A stretch of 64,000 nucleotides of DNA from DRPN01 sp964599235 (GTDB lineage: Bacteria > Bacteroidota > Bacteroidia > Bacteroidales > VadinHA17): NCBI GenBank assembly GCA_964599235.1, contig CAZRDX010000052.1:1-64000 (forward strand), in the 5' to 3' direction. The position numbers and the translations under genes were made by a program. The notes beneath the pieces are model-generated. The model saw only the letters and a program-made list of their open reading frames with translations, did no database searches and had not been told where the DNA came from. Of this stretch, positions 1 through 8,562 are shown piece after piece (position 1 is the first letter of the stretch; each line of letters starts with the position of its first letter).

Positions 1-8
1 AAGTCCGG

Positions 9-40
9 AAAAAAGAGGGTGCCCGTCACCGGGCACCCTC
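9..40 (-). terminator. Rho-independent terminator of the surface repeat protein
   Basis: An 11-bp perfect stem (15-25 pairing with 30-40, loop TCAC) is GC-rich. Read on the minus strand it is followed by six T residues (9-14). It lies about 29 bases after the stop codon of the minus-strand gene ending at 69, so it most likely ends that transcript. Confidence 0.85.
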
Positions 41-68
41 CTCGCCAACAGGGGAAGCGCGCTCCAGC

Positions 69-2465
69 TTACTGGTTGTTGCTGCGGGAGATCTCCGTCC
101 AGGCCGCTCCGTTCCAGATAAGCATCAGCACATCGGCCGACGAGGTGATGATGAACTGCAGTCCGCCGTTGAGCAATACACCATCGCCGGGATTGATACG
201 GATCTGGTCGTTCTCGTCATGTCCGGTCAGGATAAGCACCTGGCCGGGATAGCGGCCCGGCTCGATCGTTCCCACATTTATCTGTCCGTCAGGGTTGACA
301 TCAAGGTAGATGTAGGACGCCGTGGAAGGAAGCTTGACATCTTCCCCATCGGGATAGGTCAGGGTGACAGGAGTAAGGCTCATCATGTCACGGATGGTCA
401 CGGAGCCGTTGAACTGCACCTTCTCCTCCTTGAAGTCGCCCCGTATGAGCGGGGGACTGGCTCCGTTGCCGATGGCCAGCTGTCCCGACACATCAGCTCC
501 CAGGTCCACGTTCGAACCGATCAGAACGTTGCCGCTGCCGTTGGCAATGCTCTTGCCCGCATAGGTACCCAGCAGCACGTTGTCGTATCCGTCTTCCAGG
601 TTCCTCCCCGCCGAGCTGCCGAGCACTACGTTGCTCCGGGCCTGGGAGATGTTGTATGCCGCCTGGTACCCCAGGATGACGTTGTCCATCGCATTGTCGT
701 CATTGTCAATGCTTCCGTCATACCCGGCCCGGCCGCAGTCGGTGCCGATAAAGACGTTGTGGGAACCGTGCGTCAGCCACATACCGCTGTTGGTACCCAG
801 AAAGGTGTTGCCTTGACCAGTAAGAAGCTGCGGACCAGAGTTGATGCCGATATACACAGAATAACTGCCTGAATAATTATAGCCGGCATGGGTACCCAGC
901 ATCACATTGTAGTTACCGGACTGGTTGGAATACCCGGTACCCGTTCCGATATAGACATTGTCGTGACCGGAGAGGTTACTGTAACCGGCAAAGGTTCCGA
1001 TGAAGACGTTGTAGTTGGCAATAGTGGTGGCTAGGCCAGCCTGGTATCCTGCGAAAAAGTTCCCTTTGCCTGTGGTGAGCGAACGGCCCGCCTCATAACC
1101 GAAGACGGCATTGTAGACACCTTTCTCTGTGGAGGTATCGGCTTGGATATGTTCGCCTGCACGATGACCGATAAAGTAGTTGGCAGGTGTGAGTTGCATG
1201 TAAGAGGTATAGCTGCCTCCGCTGAGGCTGCGCACACCGAAGCCGCTCTCACCCCCCGTGGTATAGATACGCGTGCTGTCACCCGTCACCATCATGTAGT
1301 TCATGGTCATCCCCTTCGAGACATCGTAACCGCCGATGGCAAAGCCGCCGCGGAACCCTTTGCCGGCAGGCTGCTGCAGGTAGAAGCGCACCGAATCGGG
1401 CGTGATACGGAGCAGGTCCTGGGTCCTGCCCTTGGTCACACCGAAGCCGCCGATGGCAAAGCCGCCGCGATATCCTTTGCTGTTGGGGTCGGCATTCACA
1501 TAGATACGCACCGAGTCATTATAGACGGCAAAGACCGTCTGCCCGTCTTTTCTTTTCACCTCGAACAGGGGTTTGTCTGTGGTGAGGTCGTCGCCCTGCA
1601 CCGCGAGTTTGCTGCCCATGCTTTTTCCGCCGATGGCCACACTCTTCGGCCAGGTGAGCGTATCGGCATCACGCGTCCAGCCGGCATTGTCGAGGTAAGG
1701 AGAAAGGTCAATCTGTGTGGCCGAACCGTTGCGTGTGATGGTCAGGATGTTGTTCTCCAGATGAAGATCCTGGATCTCGTTGGTGGGATCATGGTCGGCA
1801 TCGTTGACACTGTCGGGCAGCTGCACCGTATTGCCGTTGCTGATACTGAGCTTGTGCCCTTCCAGACTCAGTTGCTGTGCGTCGGTATTGTCGAGATAAG
1901 GAGTGAGGTCGATCTGTGTGGCCGAAGCATTGCGCGTGATGGTGAGGATGTTGCCTTGCAGGGAAAGATCCTGGATCTCGTTGGCAGGATCGGCATCGGC
2001 ATCATCCTTGTCGGCCACCTCCTTCGCATACAGGGCATACGGCACACTGTTGAAGGGCGTGGTACCCACCACCTGATAGTCGGACCCTCCGGAAAGGTCC
2101 AGCCCCACCTCGAGATAATAGGGCCCTGCCGACCAGTCGATATCCCCGAAACTGCCCGTCATCTCCTCCCCCTGACCGATCGTCACGGTGAAAAGGCCCT
2201 GGGCATTGGTGGTGACCTCAAAAACTTCTTCGTACTTCACATCCCCCGTGGTCGAACCCTGAAGGATACGCATACGCACCGACAGGGCATGGTTGATGAG
2301 GATCTGCCCGTCGGCATCCCGCACCACCGCCTGGTAGGTGAAGCCATCCGGGACCTGGGCGGTCAGTAAGAACATGCCCTGGAAAATAAAGAAGAACAAC
2401 AGGGAGCCTCGAGTCCATACATCTCTTCTCCTCCCTCCTGAAAAAAGGATACTCAACACTTTCAT
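69..2465 (-). CDS. Secreted repeat-rich surface protein with YadA-head-like repeats
   Basis: 798 aa. A hydrophobic segment at residues 21-36 is a signal peptide. The mature N-terminus (about 38-150) resembles the domain that opens many Bacteroidota tail-fibre-like secreted proteins (FTYQAVVRDADGQ). Two near-identical units (about 162-193 and 229-260) share the core NEIQDL..NILTITRN.SATQIDL.PYLDN. Two further related units around 331-400 share GFRGGFAIGG. From about 430 to 660 there are at least ten repeats of the type NVFIGT.AGY.N, like the left-handed beta-roll head repeats of trimeric autotransporter adhesins. The C-terminal ~100 residues contain no recognised anchor, no S74 chaperone domain and no obvious type IX sorting signal. 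Role in adhesion or surface fibre formation is inferred. It is a single-gene unit with its own terminator and a candidate promoter at 2526-2555. A connection with the neighbouring glycan genes is not shown. Confidence 0.8.
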   Translation of the reverse strand: MKVLSILFSGGRRRDVWTRGSLLFFFIFQGMFLLTAQVPDGFTYQAVVRDADGQILINHALSVRMRILQGSTTGDVKYEEVFEVTTNAQGLFTVTIGQGEEMTGSFGDIDWSAGPYYLEVGLDLSGGSDYQVVGTTPFNSVPYALYAKEVADKDDADADPANEIQDLSLQGNILTITRNASATQIDLTPYLDNTDAQQLSLEGHKLSISNGNTVQLPDSVNDADHDPTNEIQDLHLENNILTITRNGSATQIDLSPYLDNAGWTRDADTLTWPKSVAIGGKSMGSKLAVQGDDLTTDKPLFEVKRKDGQTVFAVYNDSVRIYVNADPNSKGYRGGFAIGGFGVTKGRTQDLLRITPDSVRFYLQQPAGKGFRGGFAIGGYDVSKGMTMNYMMVTGDSTRIYTTGGESGFGVRSLSGGSYTSYMQLTPANYFIGHRAGEHIQADTSTEKGVYNAVFGYEAGRSLTTGKGNFFAGYQAGLATTIANYNVFIGTFAGYSNLSGHDNVYIGTGTGYSNQSGNYNVMLGTHAGYNYSGSYSVYIGINSGPQLLTGQGNTFLGTNSGMWLTHGSHNVFIGTDCGRAGYDGSIDNDDNAMDNVILGYQAAYNISQARSNVVLGSSAGRNLEDGYDNVLLGTYAGKSIANGSGNVLIGSNVDLGADVSGQLAIGNGASPPLIRGDFKEEKVQFNGSVTIRDMMSLTPVTLTYPDGEDVKLPSTASYIYLDVNPDGQINVGTIEPGRYPGQVLILTGHDENDQIRINPGDGVLLNGGLQFIITSSADVLMLIWNGAAWTEISRSNNQ

Positions 2466-2525
2466 GATCTTTCTATTTTAGGTTGGTCCATGAAGGTCGT
2501 TCAGAAACACGACACTACGGTCAAA

Positions 2526-2555
2526 CAAATTAGGGAATTCAACGGGGAAAGTCAA
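2526..2555 (-). promoter_or_regulatory. Candidate Bacteroidota-type promoter for the surface repeat protein
   Basis: Read on the minus strand, TTG (2555-2553) is followed after 19 bases by CTAATTTG (2533-2526). This approximates the Bacteroidota -33 TTG / -7 TAnnTTTG pattern, shifted by one base at the -7 box. The predicted start site near 2519 would leave a leader of about 50 bases before the ATG at 2465. It is a pattern match only. Confidence 0.4.
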
Positions 2556-2610
2556 GAAACCGTACAATAGAATTGACCAAACAAATGATTCCTTCCACCA
2601 AAGAAAGCGT

Positions 2611-3462
2611 TCACCGGAACATTTTCCGGTACTCGGAAGGGGTCTTCTTCATGAGGGTCTTAAAATAGTGGTTGAAGTTGGCCAGGTTGTTGTAGCCGCT
2701 CTCATAGCATATCTGGGAGATCGACTTGTCGGTCTCGATGAGCATCTTGGCTGCCAGACTGATACGCACCTTTTTCACATACTCCATGAAGGTAAGGTTG
2801 GTCTTTTTCTTGAAATAACGGCAGAATGAGCCTGTGGCCATGTTCACGATCTCTGCAGCCTCCTGCAGCTTGATGCCTTTGCCGATGTTCATGAACACAT
2901 ATTCATATACCTTGTTGATCTGCTCCAGATCGCGTGCGAAATCCCTGGAATACACGAGCGTATCGGACAACGTCTCCTTTTGGTCCATCCTCAGGAGAAG
3001 ATTGAATATGTTCAGGAGCTCAATATAACTTTCCAGACCTTCCAGCGAGAGGAGCCGCCGTAGACGTTTGCGTATCTCAGGGATCTCCTTACCACTGAAA
3101 TAGATCCCGTAGGAGGCGTTTTTCAGCAGTTCCACTACCACCTCCATCTCGGGGATGTTGAAGAAATCGGAATGGATGATGTTCTCGTAGAAATGGATCG
3201 TGATACAGGAAGGCGGGGTATCGTCTTCTGTTTCCAGCACCTCCCAGCAATGCGGCAGGTCGGGACCCAGCAGCACCAGATCGTCATGCTCAAACCGGGT
3301 GATGTTGTTCCCCACGATCCTTCTTCCGGCACCGGAGACGATGAAATTCAGTTCATAGTTCTTGTGAGAATGGATCTTCGGCGCCCGTTCTGCCAGCTGG
3401 ATCTCCCGTACGATGAAGGAGTGCTTGCTGGGTACCTCGATCTTCTCAAAGACATAATCCAT
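2611..3462 (-). CDS. AraC-family transcriptional regulator with cupin sensor domain
   Basis: 283 aa cytoplasmic DNA-binding regulator. Residues about 20-115 form an AraC-type cupin (HSHKNYELNFIVSGAGRR, then a PHCWEVLE segment), the usual sugar-sensing half. Residues about 185-283 carry the double helix-turn-helix, ending in the typical second-helix signature ISQICYESGYNNLANFNHYF and the KTPSEYRK tail. It is divergent from the long glycan gene train starting at 3620, with a 157-bp AT-rich gap. It is the only transcription factor next to the glycan locus: no hybrid two-component system and no ECF sigma/anti-sigma pair is present. It is therefore the best candidate for regulating the train. The inducer is unknown. 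By context it may be a keto-acid sugar or another product of the locus. Confidence 0.93.
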   Translation of the reverse strand: MDYVFEKIEVPSKHSFIVREIQLAERAPKIHSHKNYELNFIVSGAGRRIVGNNITRFEHDDLVLLGPDLPHCWEVLETEDDTPPSCITIHFYENIIHSDFFNIPEMEVVVELLKNASYGIYFSGKEIPEIRKRLRRLLSLEGLESYIELLNIFNLLLRMDQKETLSDTLVYSRDFARDLEQINKVYEYVFMNIGKGIKLQEAAEIVNMATGSFCRYFKKKTNLTFMEYVKKVRISLAAKMLIETDKSISQICYESGYNNLANFNHYFKTLMKKTPSEYRKMFR

Positions 3463-3619
3463 GGTGCCGGATATGAAATTTTGTTAAATTCCGCTTAAAT
3501 ATACCAAAAAAATAAATTTGTTGGTTAAAAAATAATGCAAATTGTCCAAAATAACAGAAGGCAACTATTTCAGGAATGTGTTATTTTGTTAGAGTTCGAT
3601 CTTTGTAAAAACCTGGCTC
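3463..3619. other. Divergent AT-rich intergenic region between araC-type gene and the glycan gene train
   Basis: 157 bp, strikingly AT-rich against GC-rich surroundings, and it must contain the promoters of both the regulator and the long plus-strand gene train. Two similar blocks, AAATTTTGTTAAAT (about 3476-3489) and AAATTTGTTGGTTAAA (about 3524-3539), lie about 48 bp apart and could be regulator half-sites. No convincing -33/-7 pair was found for either strand. Confidence 0.4.
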
Positions 3620-4546
3620 ATGACTTTACCATTGAGAGGCATCATTCCCCCGCTGGTCACTCCCTTGAAGGATTCTGAGACGCTCGACCGGGAGGGTCTG
3701 GAGCGTCTGATCGTTCATTTGCTGGACCATGGGGTGCACGGCATTTTTCTTTTAGGCACCAACGGCGAAGGTCCTTCGCTGGGATACGGCTTGCGGGATG
3801 AACTGATCGCCCATGCCTGCCGCATCATTGAGGGGCGTGTGCCGGTGCTGGTAGGGATCTCCGACACTTCCCTGGAGGGCTCCCTGACCGTGGCAGAAGC
3901 AGCCCGCAAGCACGGCGCCGACGCTGTAGTGGTAGCACCTCCTTATTATTTCCCTCTCAACCAGCAGGAGGTGATCGACTATTACCGCACGCTGGCACGC
4001 CGGTTGCCTCTCCCTTTCTTTGCATACAACATGCCCAGCCATACCAAGATACACCTGGAAGTGCCGACGGTATTGGAGCTGCGCAAGGCAGGCGCCCTGG
4101 GCATCAAGGACAGCTCGGGCGACCAGTTCTATTTCTATTCGCTCATGGAAGCCCTGGACGGAGACCCTTCTTTCTCGCTGATCACCGGTACGGAAATGTT
4201 CCTCCCCGACGCCCTGCTCTACGGAGGTCATGGTGCCGTCCCCGGCGGGGCCAATGTCTTTCCCTCCCTTTTTGTACGGCTGTATGAAGCTTCCCGTACC
4301 CGTAATCTTGAGGAGATCGAACGGCTGCGTCATCCCGTGATGAAGATCTACAACACACTGTATGCCATCAGCGACCAGCCGGCCCGGATCACCCTGGGCA
4401 TCAAGACGGCTCTTGCCGTGATGGGCATCTGCGACAACATCATGGCCCCCCCTCTCCGGAAGATGAACGACGAAGAACGCGAAAAGGTAAAGACAGCCCT
4501 CCGCGACATCGAAGAGAGCCTTCTCCTGGTCACTTCCCGCTCCTGA
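3620..4546 (+). CDS. Aldolase of the DHDPS / N-acetylneuraminate lyase family
   Basis: 308 aa, the usual length for this class I (beta/alpha)8 aldolase family. Visible landmarks are the carboxylate-binding loop GTNGEGPSL (residues 46-54), the catalytic tyrosine in FFAYNMPS (Tyr136) and the Schiff-base lysine in GIKDSSGD (Lys163). Family members split or form 2-keto acids such as sialic acid, 2-keto-3-deoxy sugars or dihydrodipicolinate. The GTNGEG variant of the loop, and the position next to a sodium symporter and sialidase-like genes rather than lysine-biosynthesis genes, favour a catabolic role on a sialic-acid-like or 2-keto-3-deoxy sugar acid. The exact substrate cannot be assigned. It is the first gene of the plus-strand train and lacks a signal peptide, so it is cytoplasmic. 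The next gene follows after 18 bp. Confidence 0.9.
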   Translation: MTLPLRGIIPPLVTPLKDSETLDREGLERLIVHLLDHGVHGIFLLGTNGEGPSLGYGLRDELIAHACRIIEGRVPVLVGISDTSLEGSLTVAEAARKHGADAVVVAPPYYFPLNQQEVIDYYRTLARRLPLPFFAYNMPSHTKIHLEVPTVLELRKAGALGIKDSSGDQFYFYSLMEALDGDPSFSLITGTEMFLPDALLYGGHGAVPGGANVFPSLFVRLYEASRTRNLEEIERLRHPVMKIYNTLYAISDQPARITLGIKTALAVMGICDNIMAPPLRKMNDEEREKVKTALRDIEESLLLVTSRS

Positions 4547-4564
4547 TCCAGCAAAATCATCCTT

Positions 4565-6085
4565 ATGAGTTACCAGCTACATTTCATTGACATTGCCGTG
4601 CTCATCGCCTATGCTCTGGTGCTGGTGGGCATGGGGGCCTATTTCCTTCGCAAGAGCAAGACTTCCGAGCAGTTCATGGTGGCGGGACGCAGCATCCCTG
4701 CCTGGGCTGCAGGCATCGCCGTGATGAGCGCCTACACCAGCAGCATCTCGTACATCGCCGTGCCGGGCAAAGCCTTCGACGACAACTGGCATCCCATCCT
4801 CTTCGCCCTGAGTGCCCTGCCGGTGGCCTGGTTCGTCGCCCGCTACGTGGTACCTTACTACCGCGAGAACAAGATCATCTCGGTTTACGGCTATCTGGAG
4901 GAGAAAATGGGCACCTGGGCCCGCGTCTATGCCTCCCTCTCCTTCGTCCTCTTCATGATCGGCCGTACCGCCGTGATCCTCTACCTCTCTTCCCTGCTTC
5001 TTTCCCAGTTCGTTGCCACCGACATCAAATGGCTCATCATCATCATCGGTCTGGTCACCATCCTTTATACCCTGATGGGAGGCATGGAAGCCGTGATCTG
5101 GACCGACGTGATGCAGTCGATCATCATGATCGGCGGTATCCTCATCGCCGCCTACATTCTCACCAAGGATGTCTTTTCCGGCAGCGAACCTCTCATCCGC
5201 AATGCCATCGAGGCGAACAAGTTCTCCTGGGGCGAGCTGACCCTCTCGCTCAGGGGACGCACCGTCCTGGTGATGATCATCTACGGCGTGACGGAGAACC
5301 TGCGCAACCTCATGGCCGACCAGAACTACACCCAGAAGTACAGTTCGGTGGGCTCCCTGAAAAAAGCCCGTCGTTCTATCTGGATCGCCGTACTGCTCTA
5401 CCTTCCGCTCACCGCCATCTTCCTGTACATCGGCACCACGCTGTACGCTTATTATTCCGGTGATGTGCACACCCTTCCCGAGACCATCACCAAGGGGGAT
5501 CAGGTCTTCCCTTATTTCATCGCTCATGAGATCCCCACCGGCATCAAGGGGCTGATCATCGCCGCCATCCTGGCCGCCTCGATGAGCACCATCGACTCGG
5601 CCCTCAACTGTTCGGCCACGGTCCTTTTTGTCGACTATTACAAGAAGTTTTTCAGACCCGATGCCACGGAAAAGGAAAGCGTTCATTTCCTGCGGCTGAT
5701 GACGGTCATCTGGGGAGTGCTGGGCATTGCCTTTGCTTTGCTGATGATCCGGGCCCGGAGTGCCCTGGATATCTGGTGGCAGATCGCCGGCATCTTCGGC
5801 GGCGGTATCCTGGGCCTTTTCCTGCTGGCACTGGCCCGCGTGCGGCTCAGGATCTGGCAGGGTCTTCTGTCGGTCCTCTTCAGCATCCTGATCATCCTCT
5901 GGGGCAGCTTCGCCCGCAACCTGCCCGATCATCTGGCGTGGCTCGAATGCCACATCGACCCCATCCTCGTCGGCGCCGTCGGCACCGCCGGGATGATCGT
6001 GGTGGCCCTCCTCTTCGCCTGGTCCAACCGCAGGAAAGGAACCCCGTCCGACCAGAGAGATGAAAAAGCTCCCTTAAACGCATGA
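4565..6085 (+). CDS. Sodium:solute symporter (SSS family)
   Basis: 506 aa inner-membrane protein with about 13 predicted transmembrane helices and the inverted-repeat LeuT fold of the SSS family. Supporting motifs are the early GRSIPAWAAGIAVMSAYTSS segment in TM2 and AASMSTIDSALNCSA (about residues 339-353), the TM8 region that supplies the Na2 sodium-site serine/threonine residues in characterised members. SSS members next to sialate lyase-type aldolases and sialidases often import sialic acid or related acidic sugars. That is the working assignment here, by context only. It sits between the aldolase and the first BNR protein (4-bp gap), consistent with co-transcription. Confidence 0.9.
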   Translation: MSYQLHFIDIAVLIAYALVLVGMGAYFLRKSKTSEQFMVAGRSIPAWAAGIAVMSAYTSSISYIAVPGKAFDDNWHPILFALSALPVAWFVARYVVPYYRENKIISVYGYLEEKMGTWARVYASLSFVLFMIGRTAVILYLSSLLLSQFVATDIKWLIIIIGLVTILYTLMGGMEAVIWTDVMQSIIMIGGILIAAYILTKDVFSGSEPLIRNAIEANKFSWGELTLSLRGRTVLVMIIYGVTENLRNLMADQNYTQKYSSVGSLKKARRSIWIAVLLYLPLTAIFLYIGTTLYAYYSGDVHTLPETITKGDQVFPYFIAHEIPTGIKGLIIAAILAASMSTIDSALNCSATVLFVDYYKKFFRPDATEKESVHFLRLMTVIWGVLGIAFALLMIRARSALDIWWQIAGIFGGGILGLFLLALARVRLRIWQGLLSVLFSILIILWGSFARNLPDHLAWLECHIDPILVGAVGTAGMIVVALLFAWSNRRKGTPSDQRDEKAPLNA

Positions 6086-6089
6086 AACC

Positions 6090-7190
6090 ATGAAAAAGAC
6101 CCTCATGATCCTGACCCTTGTCACCCTGGCCATCCCTTTGCTTCGCGGACAGCGGCCTTACCAGGGCCGGGAGGCCGTAGTGGAGGAAACCTTCATTTTC
6201 CGGCCCGGTGACGCACCTTTTCCCAGCTGTCATGCTTCGACACTGACCACCACCCCGCAGGGAGGGCTGATAGCCGCATGGTTCGGCGGCACCCACGAAA
6301 AAGCCCCCGACGTGCGTATCTGGGTCAGCCGACGTCAGGGAAAGGAATGGAGCCGGCCCGTGGCCGTAGCCGACGGTCGCCGCGGCAAAACACGCTATCC
6401 TACCTGGAACCCTGTCCTTTTCCGGCGCGACAGCACGCTCCTGCTCTTCTTCAAGACAGGGCCTTCCCCCCGCACCTGGTGGGGTGAGGTGATCACCTCC
6501 TGCGACGGCGGTCAGAAATGGACCACCCCCGTCCGCCTTCCCGCCGGCATCCTCGGCCCCATCAAGGACAAGCCCATCCTGATCCGCAACGGCTGGCTGC
6601 TGAGTCCCTCCAGCACCGAAGACCACGGATGGCAGGTGCATGTCGAGCTCTCGGGCGACGGCGGCACCACCTGGACCCGCACCCCCCCGCTCAACAACCC
6701 GCAGGAAGTGAGACTCATCCAACCCACCCTCCTGGAACATCCCGGCGGCAGGATACAGATGCTCTGCCGCAGCAAGGACCATTTCATCTATACCGCCTGG
6801 TCACAAGACTACGGTCTCTCCTGGGGACCTTTCCTACCCCTTTCCCTCCCCAATCCGAATTCGGGCATCGATGCCGTACGCCTGCACGACGGCAGGTACC
6901 TCTTGGTCTACAACCATGTCCACTGCAAGAAGGGGGAGACGTGGGGCGACCGCAACATCCTCAACGTAGCCCTCTCCGACGACGGCCTCCACTGGAAAGC
7001 CGCCGTCCTCCTGGAGAACGATCCCGACCCCGAGAGCGAATACTCCTACCCTGCCGTCATCCAGACCGGTGACGGGAAAGTGCACATCACCTATACCTGG
7101 AACCGCAAGACCATCAAATATGTGGTTCTCGACCCCGGGAAGATCAGCACCCGTTCTTTTCACGACGGGAAATGGCCTGTCGAAGAGTAA
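6090..7190 (+). CDS. Secreted BNR-repeat sialidase-like protein (copy 1)
   Basis: 366 aa with a Sec signal peptide (residues 1-21). It is a predicted six-bladed beta-propeller of the BNR_2 type. Four Asp-box motifs are visible: SCDGGQKW (137), SGDGGTTW (188), SQDYGLSW (238) and SDDGLHW (296). The N-terminal AAWFGGTHEKAPDVRIW segment and the C-terminal SYPAVIQTGDGKVHITYTW segment are typical of proteins annotated as exo-alpha-sialidase in Bacteroidota and Planctomycetota. The F/Y-R-I-P motif that carries the first active-site arginine of true GH33 sialidases is not visible. Hydrolysis of sialic acid should therefore not be assumed: a related ulosonic acid or another sugar is possible. It is probably periplasmic. 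Confidence 0.8.
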   Translation: MKKTLMILTLVTLAIPLLRGQRPYQGREAVVEETFIFRPGDAPFPSCHASTLTTTPQGGLIAAWFGGTHEKAPDVRIWVSRRQGKEWSRPVAVADGRRGKTRYPTWNPVLFRRDSTLLLFFKTGPSPRTWWGEVITSCDGGQKWTTPVRLPAGILGPIKDKPILIRNGWLLSPSSTEDHGWQVHVELSGDGGTTWTRTPPLNNPQEVRLIQPTLLEHPGGRIQMLCRSKDHFIYTAWSQDYGLSWGPFLPLSLPNPNSGIDAVRLHDGRYLLVYNHVHCKKGETWGDRNILNVALSDDGLHWKAAVLLENDPDPESEYSYPAVIQTGDGKVHITYTWNRKTIKYVVLDPGKISTRSFHDGKWPVEE

Positions 7191-7211
7191 CAACCTCCAA
7201 TTGCCGGGACG

Positions 7212-8555
7212 ATGGGTATCCTGAAAAAACAAAAAAACAAGGGTGAGCGGGAGGATCTCCCGCCTCATTTCTCAGCTCTTTTTTTTGTAGCAGTGTCCTT
7301 GGGTCTGGCCTGGGCGATGCGTGGTCATTTCGGTCATGAGTGGGGAGCTTCCTGGGCTGGTGCCGTAGGTGTTCTGGCACTGGTGCTGGTGACGGGGCGG
7401 CGCGACTGGGCCCGCAAAGCGCCCGTTCTGGCGGTGCTGGGCGCCACAGGATGGGGTGCCGGCGGCATGATGAGCTATGGCCAGGTGGTGGGCTACTGCC
7501 GCAGCCTCTCTTTCCCCGACGCTCTTTACGGCTACACCATGCTCACCGTCATCGGTGCCTTGTACGGCTTTACCGGAGGGGGCCTCACAGGCCTGGGACT
7601 GGAAGAAGAGGAAAAGAAAAAGGCCGACTGGGCGCGTCTCATGGCCGAGATGGTAGCCGGTGCCATTCTGGCCTGGGGGCTGCTGGTCTACCAGATGGAA
7701 TGGCTGATGACGCCGCCGCGCAGCGAGTTGTGGGCCGCCATGCTGGGCGCCGCCGGCGCCCTGGCGTGGTACCTCGGCCGCAACGGCTACCACCGCGCCC
7801 TGCGCACCGCCGCCTACAGCGCCCTGGGCGCCGGATTCGGCTTCTCCTTCGGCAACCTCATCCAGACCCTCGGCAGCACCTCCGGCCTGCATTACAACTG
7901 GTGGAACGTGATGGAGTTCTCCCTCGGTTTCTTCGGCGGGCTGGGCATGATGTGGGGGGTCCTCACCACCTCCTGGCCCGTCAGTCGTCCCGCCGGCACT
8001 ACCGGCAACGGCATAGCCGCCTTCCTGCTCTTTCTTTTCATCCCCTTCACCAACCTGGTCAACGCCATGGGCAGTGCCCGTTTCATGGAACGGGCGACCC
8101 GTCTGAAGCTCGACGTGTCTCCCTCCTTCGGCACTCATCAGATGTGGGCTGCTGCCGGCGTGATGCTGCTCTTTGCCATCCTGCTCATGCTGGCATGGCG
8201 GCGCTGGGGCGGCGACGAAGCACAGGCCCGCCGGCGGGCCGTGCCGGCGTTGTTCTTCCTGATCACGCTCGAATACAACCTCTTCGCCTACCTGCAGCTC
8301 CTCTTCTTCCGGCAGCCTTTCAGCATGGGCCGCTCCGAGACCCTCTACATCTTCATCCTGGCGGCCCTCTTTTTCTGGTGGTATGCGGAGCTGCGCCGCA
8401 AAAACGCCCCGCCCGTCGACGGCGGCATCCAAGAAACACCGCAGCGCTGGACGACCATCCTCCTGCTGCTGGTCCTGGTGCTGCTGGTGCTCACCTTCAT
8501 CTCCGTTCATGCCCACGGCCCGCTGCCGGGAGCCCACGAACGTTTCAGACCTTAA
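7212..8555 (+). CDS. Polytopic membrane protein of unknown function
   Basis: 447 aa with about 12-13 hydrophobic segments spread along the length. The loops are short and rich in Gly and Ala, and there is a charged cytoplasmic-type N-terminus (KKQKNKGERED). I do not recognise the family. It has no SSS, MFS or ABC signature motifs that I can see. It lies between two sialidase-like genes, 21 bp after the first and 7 bp before the second, so it is very probably co-expressed. It could be a transporter or a membrane enzyme acting on the product of the flanking BNR proteins. That role is inferred from position only. Confidence 0.7.
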   Translation: MGILKKQKNKGEREDLPPHFSALFFVAVSLGLAWAMRGHFGHEWGASWAGAVGVLALVLVTGRRDWARKAPVLAVLGATGWGAGGMMSYGQVVGYCRSLSFPDALYGYTMLTVIGALYGFTGGGLTGLGLEEEEKKKADWARLMAEMVAGAILAWGLLVYQMEWLMTPPRSELWAAMLGAAGALAWYLGRNGYHRALRTAAYSALGAGFGFSFGNLIQTLGSTSGLHYNWWNVMEFSLGFFGGLGMMWGVLTTSWPVSRPAGTTGNGIAAFLLFLFIPFTNLVNAMGSARFMERATRLKLDVSPSFGTHQMWAAAGVMLLFAILLMLAWRRWGGDEAQARRRAVPALFFLITLEYNLFAYLQLLFFRQPFSMGRSETLYIFILAALFFWWYAELRRKNAPPVDGGIQETPQRWTTILLLLVLVLLVLTFISVHAHGPLPGAHERFRP

Positions 8556-8562
8556 AAAAACG

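Noticed and set aside
3577..3605. Possible promoter TGTG...GATCTTTG before the aldolase gene
   Set aside because: Spacing is 17 bp and both boxes deviate from TTG and TAnnTTTG. The start site would lie only about 8 bp before the ATG.
4577..5953. Long open frame on the minus strand, and many others of 100-600 codons opposite real genes (for example 7272-9080, 15680-17314)
   Set aside because: They lie fully antisense to well-supported genes, show Gly/Asp/His-rich low-complexity composition and lack family motifs. They are by-products of high GC at third codon positions.
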